The position numbers and the translations under genes are program-made. The notes beneath the pieces are model-generated. The model saw only the letters and a list, made by a program, of their open reading frames with translations. It did no database searches and was not told the DNA's origin. A DNA stretch of 64,000 nt from Candidatus Peribacteraceae bacterium (GTDB taxonomy: Bacteria; Patescibacteriota; Gracilibacteria; Peribacterales; Peribacteraceae), in contig JAQVMW010000004.1 in assembly GCA_028703445.1 (NCBI GenBank), positions 52,127-116,126 on the forward strand, given 5' to 3'. This document shows positions 31,433 through 41,200 of the stretch, one piece after another. Positions within the stretch are counted from its first letter, which is position 1; the number at the start of each line of letters is the position of its first letter.

Positions 31433-32491
31433 TCAGGAGACACCCAGGCGTAACATCTGCTGCTCCACATGCCACGTCTTGAGCGCATCGAGAATGTCGC
31501 CGATCTGTCCTTCCATGATGGAGGGAAGATTACTGAAGTTGCGATTCACGCGGTGATCCGTCACACGGTCCTGAGGGAAATTGTAGGTCCGGATCTTCTC
31601 GCTCCGATCCCCCGAGCCGATCTGCCCCGCACGCATCTCCCCGCGCTCTTTCGCCCTCTTCTCCCGCTGTGCTTCGTAAATGCGGCTGCGAAGAAGACTC
31701 ATCGCAATCTCGCGGTTGCGCTGTTGGCTTCGCTCGGTCTGGCACGCCACCACTGTGTTCGTAGGAATGTGCGTGATGCGAATAGCGCTCTCCACTTTGT
31801 TCACGTTCTGCCCGCCGGCACCACCGCTCCTGAATGTATCGATCTTTAGATCCTGCGGACGAATTTCAATATCCACCTCCTGCGCCTCGGGCAGCACTGC
31901 GACAGTCGCCGCGGAGGTATGTACGCGACCCTTCTTCTCCGTCTCGGGAATCCGCTGCACGCGATGCACGCCGGACTCGAACTTGAAATCCCCGAAGGCC
32001 GGGCCATCAATACGGACGACGGCCTCTTTGATCCCACCCCCTTCCGCATCCGTTTTGCTCACGAGTTCCGTCTTCCATTTTTTCTGCTCGGCATAACGCA
32101 GATACATCCGCAGGAGCTCCGCGGCAAAAAGCGCCGCCTCCTCCCCTCCTGTTCCCGCACGGACTTCCAGAATCACATTGCGCTCATCCTGGGGGTCTTT
32201 CGGCACGAGGAACGCTCTCATCTCACCGAGAAGCTCCTCTCTGCGCGTCACTGCCTGAGCCGCTTCCTCGTTCGCCAATTGCTTGAGATCCGCCTCCGTT
32301 ACCTCCGCAGCGAAGGCAATAGCCGCCTCGCAGCGGTCATACTCCCTGAGAAACAAAACAAGCTTCTCAAGCTCCTTGTATCGTTTCGCGAGTTGAGACA
32401 TGCGCTTGGAATCTGTGAGGACATCCGGATCCTGCATCTCACGCCCTATGCGCGCATACTCACCTGCCAGAGCACGAAGTTTCTCAATCAC
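31433..32491 (-). CDS. prfA: Peptide chain release factor 1
   Basis: 352 residues from a GTG start. RF1 reads UAA and UAG stop codons and triggers peptide release. The catalytic GGQ is in GGAGGQNVNKVESAIRI. The codon-recognition PxT loop reads PET in HRVQRIPETEKKGRVHTSA, and the RF1-type ending SGDRSEKIRTYNFPQDRVTDHR separates it from RF2. Upstream on the minus strand CATACT lies 6 nt before the GTG, suggesting a leaderless message. It is divergent from mnmA with only 64 nt between start codons. Confidence 0.96.
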   Translation of the reverse strand: MIEKLRALAGEYARIGREMQDPDVLTDSKRMSQLAKRYKELEKLVLFLREYDRCEAAIAFAAEVTEADLKQLANEEAAQAVTRREELLGEMRAFLVPKDPQDERNVILEVRAGTGGEEAALFAAELLRMYLRYAEQKKWKTELVSKTDAEGGGIKEAVVRIDGPAFGDFKFESGVHRVQRIPETEKKGRVHTSAATVAVLPEAQEVDIEIRPQDLKIDTFRSGGAGGQNVNKVESAIRITHIPTNTVVACQTERSQQRNREIAMSLLRSRIYEAQREKRAKERGEMRAGQIGSGDRSEKIRTYNFPQDRVTDHRVNRNFSNLPSIMEGQIGDILDALKTWHVEQQMLRLGVS

Positions 32492-32521
32492 CCCGTCAGT
32501 ATGGCAAACTCTGACGAATTA

Positions 32522-32549
32522 TTGAAGCGAAGAACGATCAATGTAGGAT
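32522..32549 (+). promoter_or_regulatory. Promoter of mnmA
   Basis: TTGAAG (32522-32527), 16-nt spacer, TAGGAT (32544-32549), then 6 nt to the GTG start. It is divergent from prfA. Confidence 0.65.
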
Positions 32550-32555
32550 GAGTCC

Positions 32556-33677
32556 GTGCGCATCCTTGTCGCCATGTCGGGTGGAGTGGATTCCAGTGTC
32601 GTCGCCTGTCTGTTGAAAGAGCAGGGACACGACGTCGTGGGCGTCCGTTTTCAGCTGTGGCAGGATCCTCTCGCCCCGGCAATCGCAAAAGTTCTGCCCA
32701 CCAAATGTTGTGACGCTCAAACGCTCGCTCGAGCACGCAACGTCTGCAAACTGCTCTCTATTCCCCTCCACACACTCGATCTGCAGAATGAATTCAAGTG
32801 CGCCGTGGTCGATCCCTTCATTGCAGCCTGCCGCAGCGGATGCACCCCGAACCCCTGCGTACTCTGCAATCGATCGTTCAAATTCGCACACCTCCTCACC
32901 CTTGCAAAAAAACTTAAGTGCGACAGGATGGCAACGGGCCACTACGCCCGGATCGTCAGAAGAAAAAACGGCTTTGCACTTCTGGAGGCAACGGACAGAG
33001 CGAAAGACCAGAGCTACTTCCTCTCCCGATTAACACAGAAGGAACTTTCGCGAACAGTGTTGCCGCTTGGCACAAAGACAAAGAAGGAAACCTATAGGCT
33101 TGCACAGAGGTTTCGAATTCCCATTGATCCCTTCAGCTACAGAGAAAGTCAGGATCTCTGTTTCATTCAGGAGCAATCGCCGGCGGCCTTCCTCCGTCGG
33201 TACATTACGGATGTCAAACATGGGCCCATCAAGACACTCGACGGCACAACAGTCGGAACACATGAGGGTTTTCCTTTCTACACAATCGGACAGCGCAGAG
33301 GGCTACACGTCGGTGGTCAGAAAGAGCCTGTTCATGTCATCTCTATTGATCAAAAAAGTAATACAATTTTCGTGGCTCCATATAGGGCTCTACTCAATAA
33401 AGATATCCGAGTATGTTCACTTTCATTCACCCGAGAACCACTTAAAAAGAACATGGCGTACTCTCTCTCGGCCCGCATCCGAGCTCAGGCGAAAAAAGAA
33501 CGCGGAACATTCACTTTTCGTCGATCTACAGGGCTCTTCACGTTTAATCACCCAGTGCGTGCAGCTACTCCGGGACAGGCTCTCGTGCTCTACCGCGGGC
33601 AGGAAATTATTGGATGCGGCCTTATTGCCACAGAAGTGCATCGCAAACATGGAGCTTGCAGTGACGAAACCTGCTAG
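32556..33677 (+). CDS. mnmA: tRNA-specific 2-thiouridylase MnmA
   Basis: 373 residues from a GTG start placed 6 nt after a -10 box. It thiolates U34 of Lys, Glu and Gln tRNAs. Signatures are the PP-loop SGGVDSSV, the catalytic Cys in TPNPCVLCN, a second catalytic Cys in SQDLCFI, and the family's GHYARI, KDQSYFL and YTIGQRRGL blocks. Length is normal. GC content appears to fall a little in the 3' third (33.3-33.5 kb). It is followed by the sortase gene. Confidence 0.96.
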   Translation: MRILVAMSGGVDSSVVACLLKEQGHDVVGVRFQLWQDPLAPAIAKVLPTKCCDAQTLARARNVCKLLSIPLHTLDLQNEFKCAVVDPFIAACRSGCTPNPCVLCNRSFKFAHLLTLAKKLKCDRMATGHYARIVRRKNGFALLEATDRAKDQSYFLSRLTQKELSRTVLPLGTKTKKETYRLAQRFRIPIDPFSYRESQDLCFIQEQSPAAFLRRYITDVKHGPIKTLDGTTVGTHEGFPFYTIGQRRGLHVGGQKEPVHVISIDQKSNTIFVAPYRALLNKDIRVCSLSFTREPLKKNMAYSLSARIRAQAKKERGTFTFRRSTGLFTFNHPVRAATPGQALVLYRGQEIIGCGLIATEVHRKHGACSDETC

Positions 33678-33728
33678 GATTACTCACCGCTCGCTGTAGC
33701 GCAAAACACCATTTTCAGGTATACTGTC

Positions 33729-34949
33729 ATGATTCCTCTCGATCGACGCCAACCTCGGCCCCACGCCGCATGCTATGACACAGAAGGGAACATCATCCTC
33801 CCGCTGGAGGCATCGGTTCCTCCCGTGCAGGAAGCTTCTGCGCATGCCATGGAAAATCCAGTGGAACAAAAAATCGAAAGAGCCCTTCCCAAAAAGAAGA
33901 AGCTGTTCCCATCCTGGATCCTGTGGCTTCGATCCACATTTGTTTCGCTGCCGTCACACGCCTCGACAAATGCAAACGCACTGCTTAAAGAAAGTGCGGA
34001 ACAGTACCGTCAGAGCGCAGAAGGATGTAAAACGCTGTCCCAGCGAATGACGCATGGGCTGCAAGGAGCCGCCGGGCATTTCTGGACTTTTCTCGCACAA
34101 CCGGTGTGGGTGGTGAGACCGAAGCGTGAGCCCAAGCGCTATAGCAGAATCACACTCTTCCTGATCGATACCGTTCGCTTCGGCGGTACGTTCGCCGCCC
34201 TCTTCGTGGCACTCTTCGTCTCGCTCAATTACCAGAGCTTCTGGCAGATTATCCAGACCCGCTTAGATCCCCTGCAGGAAATCCGCACGGAAACAAACTT
34301 GGGCGCAGGGACGGCGGCGGAACTCCGTGAGAAGCTGCTCAAATCCCCCATGCTTACGACAGCGGGCAGTCAGGATGAGGGAAGCCTCTTGAGTTTCCTC
34401 CCCCCCGTCGGTCCGCCGGAGAACCGGCTCATCATTCCAAAATTGAACCTGAATGTTCCAATTGTCATCCCGCCCTACGAGGCATTGCTCCGCGAAGATT
34501 GGACACAGGTGGAATCCGACATTCAGCAGGCACTCGAGAAAGGGATCGTACACTATCCGGGGACGGCAAAACCCGGTCAGGCGGGAAACTTCTTTATGAC
34601 CGGACACAGCTCCTACTACCCATGGGCACCGGGGAACTACAAGACGGTCTTCGCACGGCTGCACATGCTCTCGGAAGGAGATGACTACTGGGTGTACTAC
34701 GGTGGCGACAAACACCGCTACGTCGTTCGCTCGGTCGTCGAAGTGAAACCTTCCAACGTGGACGTGCTCGACCAACCCGCCGACCGCCGCCTCTCAACCC
34801 TCATGACCTGCACTCCCGTGGGAACGACCTTACGACGCCTGATCGTCTCGGCCGAGGAAGTGGATCCCGAAACCGCAGAGCCGCTCGCCGTCGGGGAGCA
34901 GCCCGTACGTGAACAGCCGAAGTACAAGATGGAGATGCTGCCCATCTGA
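33729..34949 (+). CDS. Sortase with a long N-terminal cytoplasmic/linker region
   Basis: 406 residues. The N-terminal 140 residues are hydrophilic, one transmembrane helix lies at about 145-170 (LFLIDTVRFGGTFAALFVALFV), and the sortase beta-barrel at about 225-385. The catalytic Cys is C361 in TLMTCTPVG, His is H293 in TGHSSYYPW, and Arg is in TLRRLIV. It cleaves LPXTG-like signals and joins surface proteins to the wall or to other proteins. Two candidate substrates with PxTG-like tails are encoded at 44.8-47.6 kb. A TATACT box is only 3 nt before the ATG, so true initiation could be slightly downstream. It is followed by an intrinsic terminator. Confidence 0.9.
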   Translation: MIPLDRRQPRPHAACYDTEGNIILPLEASVPPVQEASAHAMENPVEQKIERALPKKKKLFPSWILWLRSTFVSLPSHASTNANALLKESAEQYRQSAEGCKTLSQRMTHGLQGAAGHFWTFLAQPVWVVRPKREPKRYSRITLFLIDTVRFGGTFAALFVALFVSLNYQSFWQIIQTRLDPLQEIRTETNLGAGTAAELREKLLKSPMLTTAGSQDEGSLLSFLPPVGPPENRLIIPKLNLNVPIVIPPYEALLREDWTQVESDIQQALEKGIVHYPGTAKPGQAGNFFMTGHSSYYPWAPGNYKTVFARLHMLSEGDDYWVYYGGDKHRYVVRSVVEVKPSNVDVLDQPADRRLSTLMTCTPVGTTLRRLIVSAEEVDPETAEPLAVGEQPVREQPKYKMEMLPI

Positions 34950-34950
34950 G

Positions 34951-34984
34951 CATGAGAGACAAACCTGCGGTTTTTTCTCTCATG
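34951..34984 (+). terminator. Intrinsic terminator of the sortase gene
   Basis: Nested hairpin: CATGAGAG/CTCTCATG outside and AACC-TGC-GGTT inside, with TTTTTT following the inner stem. Confidence 0.8.
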
Positions 34985-35103
34985 AACTCTCTTTTCCCTT
35001 AAGAGGTGCCGCTTCAGCGCTGGGTCTAAGACGAAGCCACCCACCGCTTCGCGACAGATTATTCGATTACAGATATACTGCTGTTCGAGACGTTCCTTTT
35101 TAT

Positions 35104-35191
35104 GCCGCTGTGGTGAAATGGTAGACACGGGGGACTTAAAATCCCCTGCCCCTTACCGGGCATGCTGGTTCGATTCCAGCCGGCGGCACCA
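35104..35191 (+). tRNA. tRNA-Leu (anticodon TAA), CCA encoded
   Basis: Acceptor GCCGCTG/CGGCGGC, anticodon stem GGGGA/TCCCC with loop CTTAAAA, a long variable arm, T-loop TTCGATT, and encoded ACCA. The 35192-35403 stretch after it shows no credible gene, only GC-rich short repeats such as AACGAGCGAGCCGAGGGG. Confidence 0.95.
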
Positions 35192-35403
35192 TTCGACTCG
35201 TGTCTTCGGCGCTCGCTTATGGTCTGCGCACCTTCGGTGCTCCGACCACTCTTTCAGCACTCAGGCAGAGTGTCCCGAACGAGCGAGCCGAGGGGCATCC
35301 GGCTTCGTTCTGTGGGTTACGCCGTGATGACCGAAGAAAATGTTCCATCCGAAGATGCACGGCAAAGTCTTGGCGTAATACAGTGGAGACTGGTCACGGT
35401 CAC

Positions 35404-35431
35404 TTGACAGAAGATAGATAGTAATTAGAAT
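35404..35431 (+). promoter_or_regulatory. Consensus promoter of the 35440 gene
   Basis: TTGACA (35404-35409), 16-nt spacer, TAGAAT (35426-35431), then 8 nt to the ATG. This is the same spacing and -10 as the ilvA leader promoter. Confidence 0.8.
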
Positions 35432-35439
35432 CATGCGCT

Positions 35440-35844
35440 ATGCCACATGTTCTTACTCTGGGTGATCCAGACCATCCAGAACATCACCGAATATGTGGGA
35501 TGTGCTCTTCGCTCTCACCGGAGACTGAAATAAGCATTGTCCCTCTCTCACGCGGCGAATCTTGTTTGCGCGATAACCACTTGAGTCGTGATTCTCGACC
35601 TCCTCACATACTTGAAAGGTGTCCGTCAGTCGAAACGATCCGCGAAAGGATCGACAGCGTTCTCGGGGAACTCTTCCAGCTGGATGCAACGGTGAAGTCT
35701 CCTCTTGCAGATGGTTGGGAATGGAAGGTAGGTGAAAAGCTCGGTCTCCCCGCCCTCCGTTTGACTGTGAGTAGAGTGAAGGAGCCGATCATTCGTTTCC
35801 AGATTGAGAAAATTCTTCAGAGAATGAATTTGCGTAATTTCTAA
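35440..35844 (+). CDS. Orphan hypothetical protein
   Basis: 134 residues, starting MPHVLTLGDPDHPEHHRICG with a CGMC pair and several His near the N-terminus, then a mixed alpha/beta region (TIRERIDSVLGELFQLDATV). The composition is less GC-biased than neighbouring genes. A consensus promoter with the -10 box 8 nt upstream makes expression likely. No family is recognised. The next 180 nt to the EamA gene hold no ORF I trust. Confidence 0.6.
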   Translation: MPHVLTLGDPDHPEHHRICGMCSSLSPETEISIVPLSRGESCLRDNHLSRDSRPPHILERCPSVETIRERIDSVLGELFQLDATVKSPLADGWEWKVGEKLGLPALRLTVSRVKEPIIRFQIEKILQRMNLRNF

Positions 35845-36009
35845 TGTGTCGGAACTGGAAATGGGACTGACCATAGTTGGGACGGATGCAATACTTCTCC
35901 ATGCCAAAATCATTGGCCAAAATGAAGAATCCAGTAACGCTGGGACCACCATAAAGGTTCGCCGCTACCACTCTTCTTCCGTGATGTGGCGTGTTTATTA
36001 GATATGTTG

Positions 36010-36015
36010 TATAAT
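36010..36015 (+). promoter_or_regulatory. -10 box of the EamA transporter gene
   Basis: TATAAT lies 11 nt before the ATG at 36027; no convincing -35 is visible. Confidence 0.5.
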
Positions 36016-36026
36016 ACTAGTTACAC

Positions 36027-37019
36027 ATGCAAACCCTCACCGGAGTCCTTCGGCAGCCCGCCCTCCATGTTCGCAGACACCTCTGCTCTTCCACGATCGG
36101 CTGGATCGCGCTCACCGTGATGATCCTTTCGGGATCCACGACAGCCGCATTCGGAAAGAAACTCACGGAGTTCTTCTCTCCACTCTCGATGCTCTTCTTG
36201 AGCGAGATCATGCTGCTCCTCTTCGCGATCCTGACCTTTGGATTTTTTCCGATCGTCAAGAAAATTCGCCACGTTCATCCATCTTTCATTCTTCCGCTCC
36301 TCACCGCCGGCGTGCTCAACGGAGTCGTGGCACCCATCTTCTGGTTCACGGGTCTCGAACGGACGTTCGCCGTCAATTCCCAGCTCTTCGGTAACTCCGA
36401 AACGCTCTTCCTCATTCTCTTCGGCATCCTGCTAATACACGCTTATCCCAGACGTACACAGTGGATAGGCGGCACTATCATTCTGACGGGGCTGCTCACG
36501 GTTGCCCTCAAAGGATTCACTACGGGAATCAGTATCGCGAGCGGCGATGCACTCATCATCCTTGCCGGCGGTATCTACGGCCTCGGAGGAGCGCTCATCA
36601 GCAAGTACCTGCGCCATGTGGAACCGCAGATCATCATCGTCGCGCGGTCCTGCTGCGCCATTGCTTTCTTCTTTCTGCTCTCTCCGTTCATCACGCACCC
36701 GTTCGCATCTGAGCTCAAAACGTTTCCCTTGGAATTTCTGGGCGTCCTGGTCGGTTACGGACTCATTTCACGTTTCCTGCTTCTCTTCAGTTACTACGAA
36801 TCCATCGAACGCCTGCCGCTTGCCACCGTCTCTTTGCTCGGAACGCTCGCTGTGGGAACGGGACTTCTCTTCTCGCACTGGTACCTCGACGAAAGCATTT
36901 TCTGGTACCACGGAGTCGGAGCGGCTCTCATCATCCTGGGCGCAGTGGTCGTGCAGTGGGGAAGCCTGAAGAAACTGGAAAAATACGTGGTACACGCTCT
37001 GAAGGCACACCACCATTAG
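36027..37019 (+). CDS. EamA/DMT-superfamily transporter
   Basis: 330 residues with about ten hydrophobic helices arranged as two five-helix repeats (EamA domains, about 25-165 and 175-310). Conserved-type segments are GVVAPIFWFTGLERTFAVNSQLFGN and the second-half SYYESIERLPLATVSLLGTLAVGTGLLF. DMT transporters export or import small metabolites such as amino acids or nucleotide-related compounds; the substrate is not predictable. The stop codon is contained in the left end of a repeat element (37017-37139). Confidence 0.88.
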   Translation: MQTLTGVLRQPALHVRRHLCSSTIGWIALTVMILSGSTTAAFGKKLTEFFSPLSMLFLSEIMLLLFAILTFGFFPIVKKIRHVHPSFILPLLTAGVLNGVVAPIFWFTGLERTFAVNSQLFGNSETLFLILFGILLIHAYPRRTQWIGGTIILTGLLTVALKGFTTGISIASGDALIILAGGIYGLGGALISKYLRHVEPQIIIVARSCCAIAFFFLLSPFITHPFASELKTFPLEFLGVLVGYGLISRFLLLFSYYESIERLPLATVSLLGTLAVGTGLLFSHWYLDESIFWYHGVGAALIILGAVVVQWGSLKKLEKYVVHALKAHHH

Positions 37020-37139
37020 GGATTGGGGATTGCCCGCCCGGATGACCATCCGGTCGGACGGGGAATATTGGGGGTGAGGGTTCAAGGAATAATCCATTCA
37101 AGGCTCCCTAATACACTAATCCCTAATCCCCAATCCCTA
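37017..37139. repeat. Small element bounded by inverted repeats, between convergent genes
   Basis: The left end TAGGGATTGGGGATTG (37017-37032) matches the complement of the right end (CCCCAATCCCTA at 37128-37139). The interior contains CCCGCCCGGATG...GGACGGGGAATATT. The left half in reverse complement matches 60340-60398 inside pbpC. It has no coding capacity. It includes the stop codons of both flanking convergent genes. Confidence 0.7.
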
Positions 37140-37979
37140 TTCTCCGTACACCTGAAGCGCCATCGTGATGATTTTCGCAACTTCCGCACGGTTCACAGGA
37201 TCTAAGGGACGGAAGGTGCCCGTGGCATTCCCCTGAGCATCACTGTCACCCGCAACCACTCCCGCTTTCGCGGCCATCTCGATGGCGGCTGCGAACTCCA
37301 CCGAACCATCTATGTCCGTGAAGATTCCGCCCGTTCTCGGCTCGATTTTCACCCCGAGCGCCTGCAGGAGCGTTGCCACCACTTCCGAACGGCGAGCCAG
37401 CCTGCGAACATCCACCGATCCGTCCGCAAAGACCGCCCACCCCCGCTGCTCAGCACAACGAACGAAACTTTCGGACCAAGTTCCTTTCGCCATCGCATTC
37501 TTGAGGGTTGATCCACATGCCAAAAGATCCACCTGCGAAACGTGTACGGCAATCTTGGCCAGTTGCTCAATGGTGAGTGAATCGGCAGGACCGAAGAGCC
37601 CTTTCAGCGTTCCATCCGCTTCTCGATACCCCGAGACAATCCCCTGCTCCGTCACCTCACGCACGTACGGAGCGAACCACTCCACTTTCGGCACATCACG
37701 GAACACTACCGGCACGCCGTCCACGCGCGCGGTGAGATACGTTGGATCCTCCTCGCTCTCGGATTGACGACTGGTGGAACTCCCCTGACCGGTTGATGGA
37801 AAGACTTCGGATCCCGATTCGCGCACGGCATCACTCGACTGCCCGTACTGTTCATCCTGCATTTGCTTCACTACCCCATCGAACAACGCGGCGTCATTCA
37901 CGACATCATCCAAGGAGCTCGCAAGGACGAGCGACGGCAGAAGCACGCAGAGAAAGATCGGAACTGTTGAAGAACGCAT
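37137..37979 (-). CDS. SLH-domain surface protein
   Basis: 280 residues from the ATG at 37979 (MRSSTVPIFLCVLLPSLVLASS, signal peptide); the track's TTG start adds 13 unlikely residues. After a Ser/Glu-rich linker (about 35-80) come SLH-like repeats: FRDVPKVEWFAPYVREVTEQGIVSGY to LTIEQLAKIAVHV, a more degenerate central one, and FTDIDGSVEFAAAIEMAAKAGVV to VNRAEVAKIITMAL. SLH modules attach proteins to secondary cell-wall polymers. A possible promoter (TTGTCA, 17-nt spacer, TTCACT) lies upstream. It is similar in design to the SLH protein at 11.5 kb but without Calx-beta modules. Confidence 0.85.
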   Translation of the reverse strand: MRSSTVPIFLCVLLPSLVLASSLDDVVNDAALFDGVVKQMQDEQYGQSSDAVRESGSEVFPSTGQGSSTSRQSESEEDPTYLTARVDGVPVVFRDVPKVEWFAPYVREVTEQGIVSGYREADGTLKGLFGPADSLTIEQLAKIAVHVSQVDLLACGSTLKNAMAKGTWSESFVRCAEQRGWAVFADGSVDVRRLARRSEVVATLLQALGVKIEPRTGGIFTDIDGSVEFAAAIEMAAKAGVVAGDSDAQGNATGTFRPLDPVNRAEVAKIITMALQVYGE

Positions 37980-38229
37980 ACAGTCGTCCAGTGAACCGTT
38001 TTGCAGACCATCTGACAATTGACAGCAAGCGGGAGCGATGCACTGCGCACGGAGAACGGTGAAGCTTTACAAAACTCGTGACTGGGATATTTCCTTCAGA
38101 TATGTCTGCGAAGATTCCTTGCGGAACCCCGCACCGAAGGCTCCATAGTACACACTCATCCCGACTTCTCATCCACAAGTTCGCGTCCATGTCCTTCTGG
38201 TGCGGGACAAAAATACTTGCCACGGCTTG

Positions 38230-41200
38230 ATGCAGACGGTAGGCTCCCGCGCGATCATGACCGGACATGCAGCAGCCGGCCCCCGTGGCCCAGAGAAGGG
38301 CAGGGGGACGCCGTTTCCCGATACGCCGACATCGGATACGCAGCACCTGAAGGGAAAAACAATCCTCCTGCTCGGTTCCGGCGCGCTCAAGATCGGCGAG
38401 GCGGGGGAATTCGACTACTCCGGCAGCCAAGCTATTAAGGCCTTTAAGGAAGAGGGCGCACGCATCGTCCTCGTGAATCCGAACATCGCCACGAACCAGA
38501 CGAGCTGGAATCTCGCCGACCGCGTGTATTTCGTTCCGGTCACGCTCCCGTTCGTGGAACGCATCATCGCACAGGAGCGTCCACAGGCAATCGCCCTCGG
38601 CTTCGGCGGACAGACAGCACTCAATTGCGGACTGGCGCTCTCGGATACAGGCGTATTGAAGAAGTACGACGTGGAAGTGCTGGGGACATCGGTCGAGAGT
38701 ATCCGCAAGACTGAAGATCGCGCGCTCTTCAACGCCGAACTCAAATCCATCGCCGTGGACGTTCCCAGGTCTCATGCCTGCGAATCACTCGATACAGCAC
38801 TGAGCGCAGCGAAGGAGATCGGATTTCCCGTAATCATCCGAGGTGCCTTCGCTCTCGGGGGCAAAGGGAGCGGCAGAGCCATGAATGAGAAGGAGCTCAC
38901 GGAAATCTGCAAGGTTGCGTTCGTGGAATCGCCACAGATCCTGGTGGAAGAGGATCTCACCGGCTGGAAGGAAATCGAGTACGAAGTGGTGCGCGACGCC
39001 GCCGACAACTGCATCACGGTCTGCAATATGGAAAACGTGGATCCCCTCGGCATCCACACGGGCGAATCCATCGTCATCGCCCCGAGTCAGACCCTCGACA
39101 ACGAGGATTACCAGATGCTGCGGTCGAGCGCGCTCAAAGTCATTCGGCACTTAAAAATCGTCGGCGAGTGCAACATCCAGTACGCACTGGATCCGCGGTC
39201 CCGCCGGTACCGCGTGATCGAGGTGAACGCGCGCTTGAGCCGCAGCTCCGCGCTCGCCTCGAAGGCGACAGGGTACCCATTGGCTTTCATCGCCGCCAAG
39301 CTCGCCCTCGGTGCTCTGCTACCTGATCTCAAGAACGCCATCACGCAGGTGACCTGCGCGGATTTCGAGCCGTCTTTGGACTACGTGGCTGTGAAGATGC
39401 CACGATGGGATCTGCAGAAGTTCCGCCACGTGAGCGATGCCGTCACGAGCGAAATGAAATCCGTGGGCGAAGTGATGGCACTGGGCAGGACATTCGAGGA
39501 GGCGCTCCAGAAGGCAATCCGCATGCTGAACATCGGCGAGGAAGGACTCGCGCCCTGCACGATGAAATTCACGGAGATCGGCAAAGAGCTCAAGCGCCCC
39601 ACTCCGCGACGCCCGTTCGCCATCGCCGCGGCACTCGCTGGTGAGTGGTCCGTGGATGAAATCTCCATTGCCACCGGGATCGACCGCTGGTTCCTGGAGC
39701 GCATCCGCACATGCATCACGCTTGCCGCCACCCTACAACAGACCCGGGCAAAGACCCCCCTCACCCCGGAGCTTCTGAAGACAGCCAAACGCGCCGGCTT
39801 CTCCGACAAAGCCATCGGGCTCCTGACAGATCGCACGACGCAGGACATCCGCGCTTTACGTATCGAGCAGGGCATCACCCCCGTCATCAAACAGATCGAT
39901 ACGCTCGCCGGCGAATTCCCCGCACAGACCAATTACCTCTACCTCACCTACCACGGGAGCGAACACGACATGACCTTCTCGGATCAGAAGCCTCGGGTCA
40001 TCGTGCTGGGAAGCGGTCCGTACTCCATCGGCTCCTCCGTGGAATTCGACTGGTGCTGCGTGCAGGCCGCCCACGAACTCCAACGCCAGAACTTCGAGGT
40101 GCTGATGATCAACTCGAACCCCGAAACGGTGAGCACCGATTTTGACGAGTGCGACGCGCTCTTCTTCGACGAACTCACCGAGGAACGCGTGCGCGACATC
40201 GCCGATCTCACGCAGCCGACGGGTATCGTCGTCTCGATGGGCGGGCAGATCCCGAACTCCCTCTCCCCCAAGCTCGCAACCGCGGGATTGCCCATCCTCG
40301 GCACGTCTCCCAAAGACATCGACCGAGCCGAGGACCGGCACAAGTTCAGTCTGCTCCTGGATGAACTCAAGATTGATCAACCGGAGTGGAAGGAATTCTC
40401 GGAAGTCTCGGGTGCGTCATCGTTCGCCGACAGCGTGGGCTACCCCGTGATCGTCCGCCCGAGCTACGTGCTCTCGGGCGCCTCCATGGCCGTGGTGCAC
40501 TCCCGAGACGACCTCACGGACTACGTGCAACGCTCCGCCTTCGTGAACAAAGAGGCCCCCATCGTCATCTCCAAATTCGAAGTGGGCGCCAAAGAAATCG
40601 ATTTCGACGGCGTGGCGCAGGACGGCCACCTGCTCCTCTACGCGATCTCGGAGCACGTGGAGAATGCCGGCGTGCACTCGGGCGATGCCACCTTGGTCCT
40701 CCCGCCGCAGCGCGTGAATCTGGAGACACTGCGCAGGGTGAAGCAGATCGCCAAGGGCATCGCACGGGGTCTGCACATCTCCGGCCCCTTCAACCTGCAA
40801 CTCCTCGCCAAGGAGAATCGGCTCAAGGTGATCGAGTGCAACCTGCGCGCCAGCCGGAGTTTCCCCTTCGCGAGCAAAGTCACTGGGGTGAATTTCATCA
40901 CCATCGCCACCCAGGCCCTGCTCAAGAAAGCTCCCCCGGACGTGCGCTACCAGACGATTGACCTGGATCACGTCGGCGTCAAAGCCGCGCAGTTCAGCTT
41001 CGCGCGCCTGCACGGCGCGGACCCGCGGCTGGGGGTGGAGATGGCCAGCACCGGCGAGGTGGCCTGTTTCGGGGACAATGCCGAGCAGGCGCTCCTGCTC
41101 GCGCTCATGGCCGTCGGCTTCAAACTCCCGAAGAAAAACATCCTCCTCACCATCGGACACATCGAGGACAAGTTAGACCTGTTCCCCTCCATCAAGCGTC

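Noticed and set aside
35118-35421. Short plus-strand ORFs overlapping tRNA-Leu
   Set aside because: They begin inside the tRNA and consist of GC-rich repeat-like sequence.
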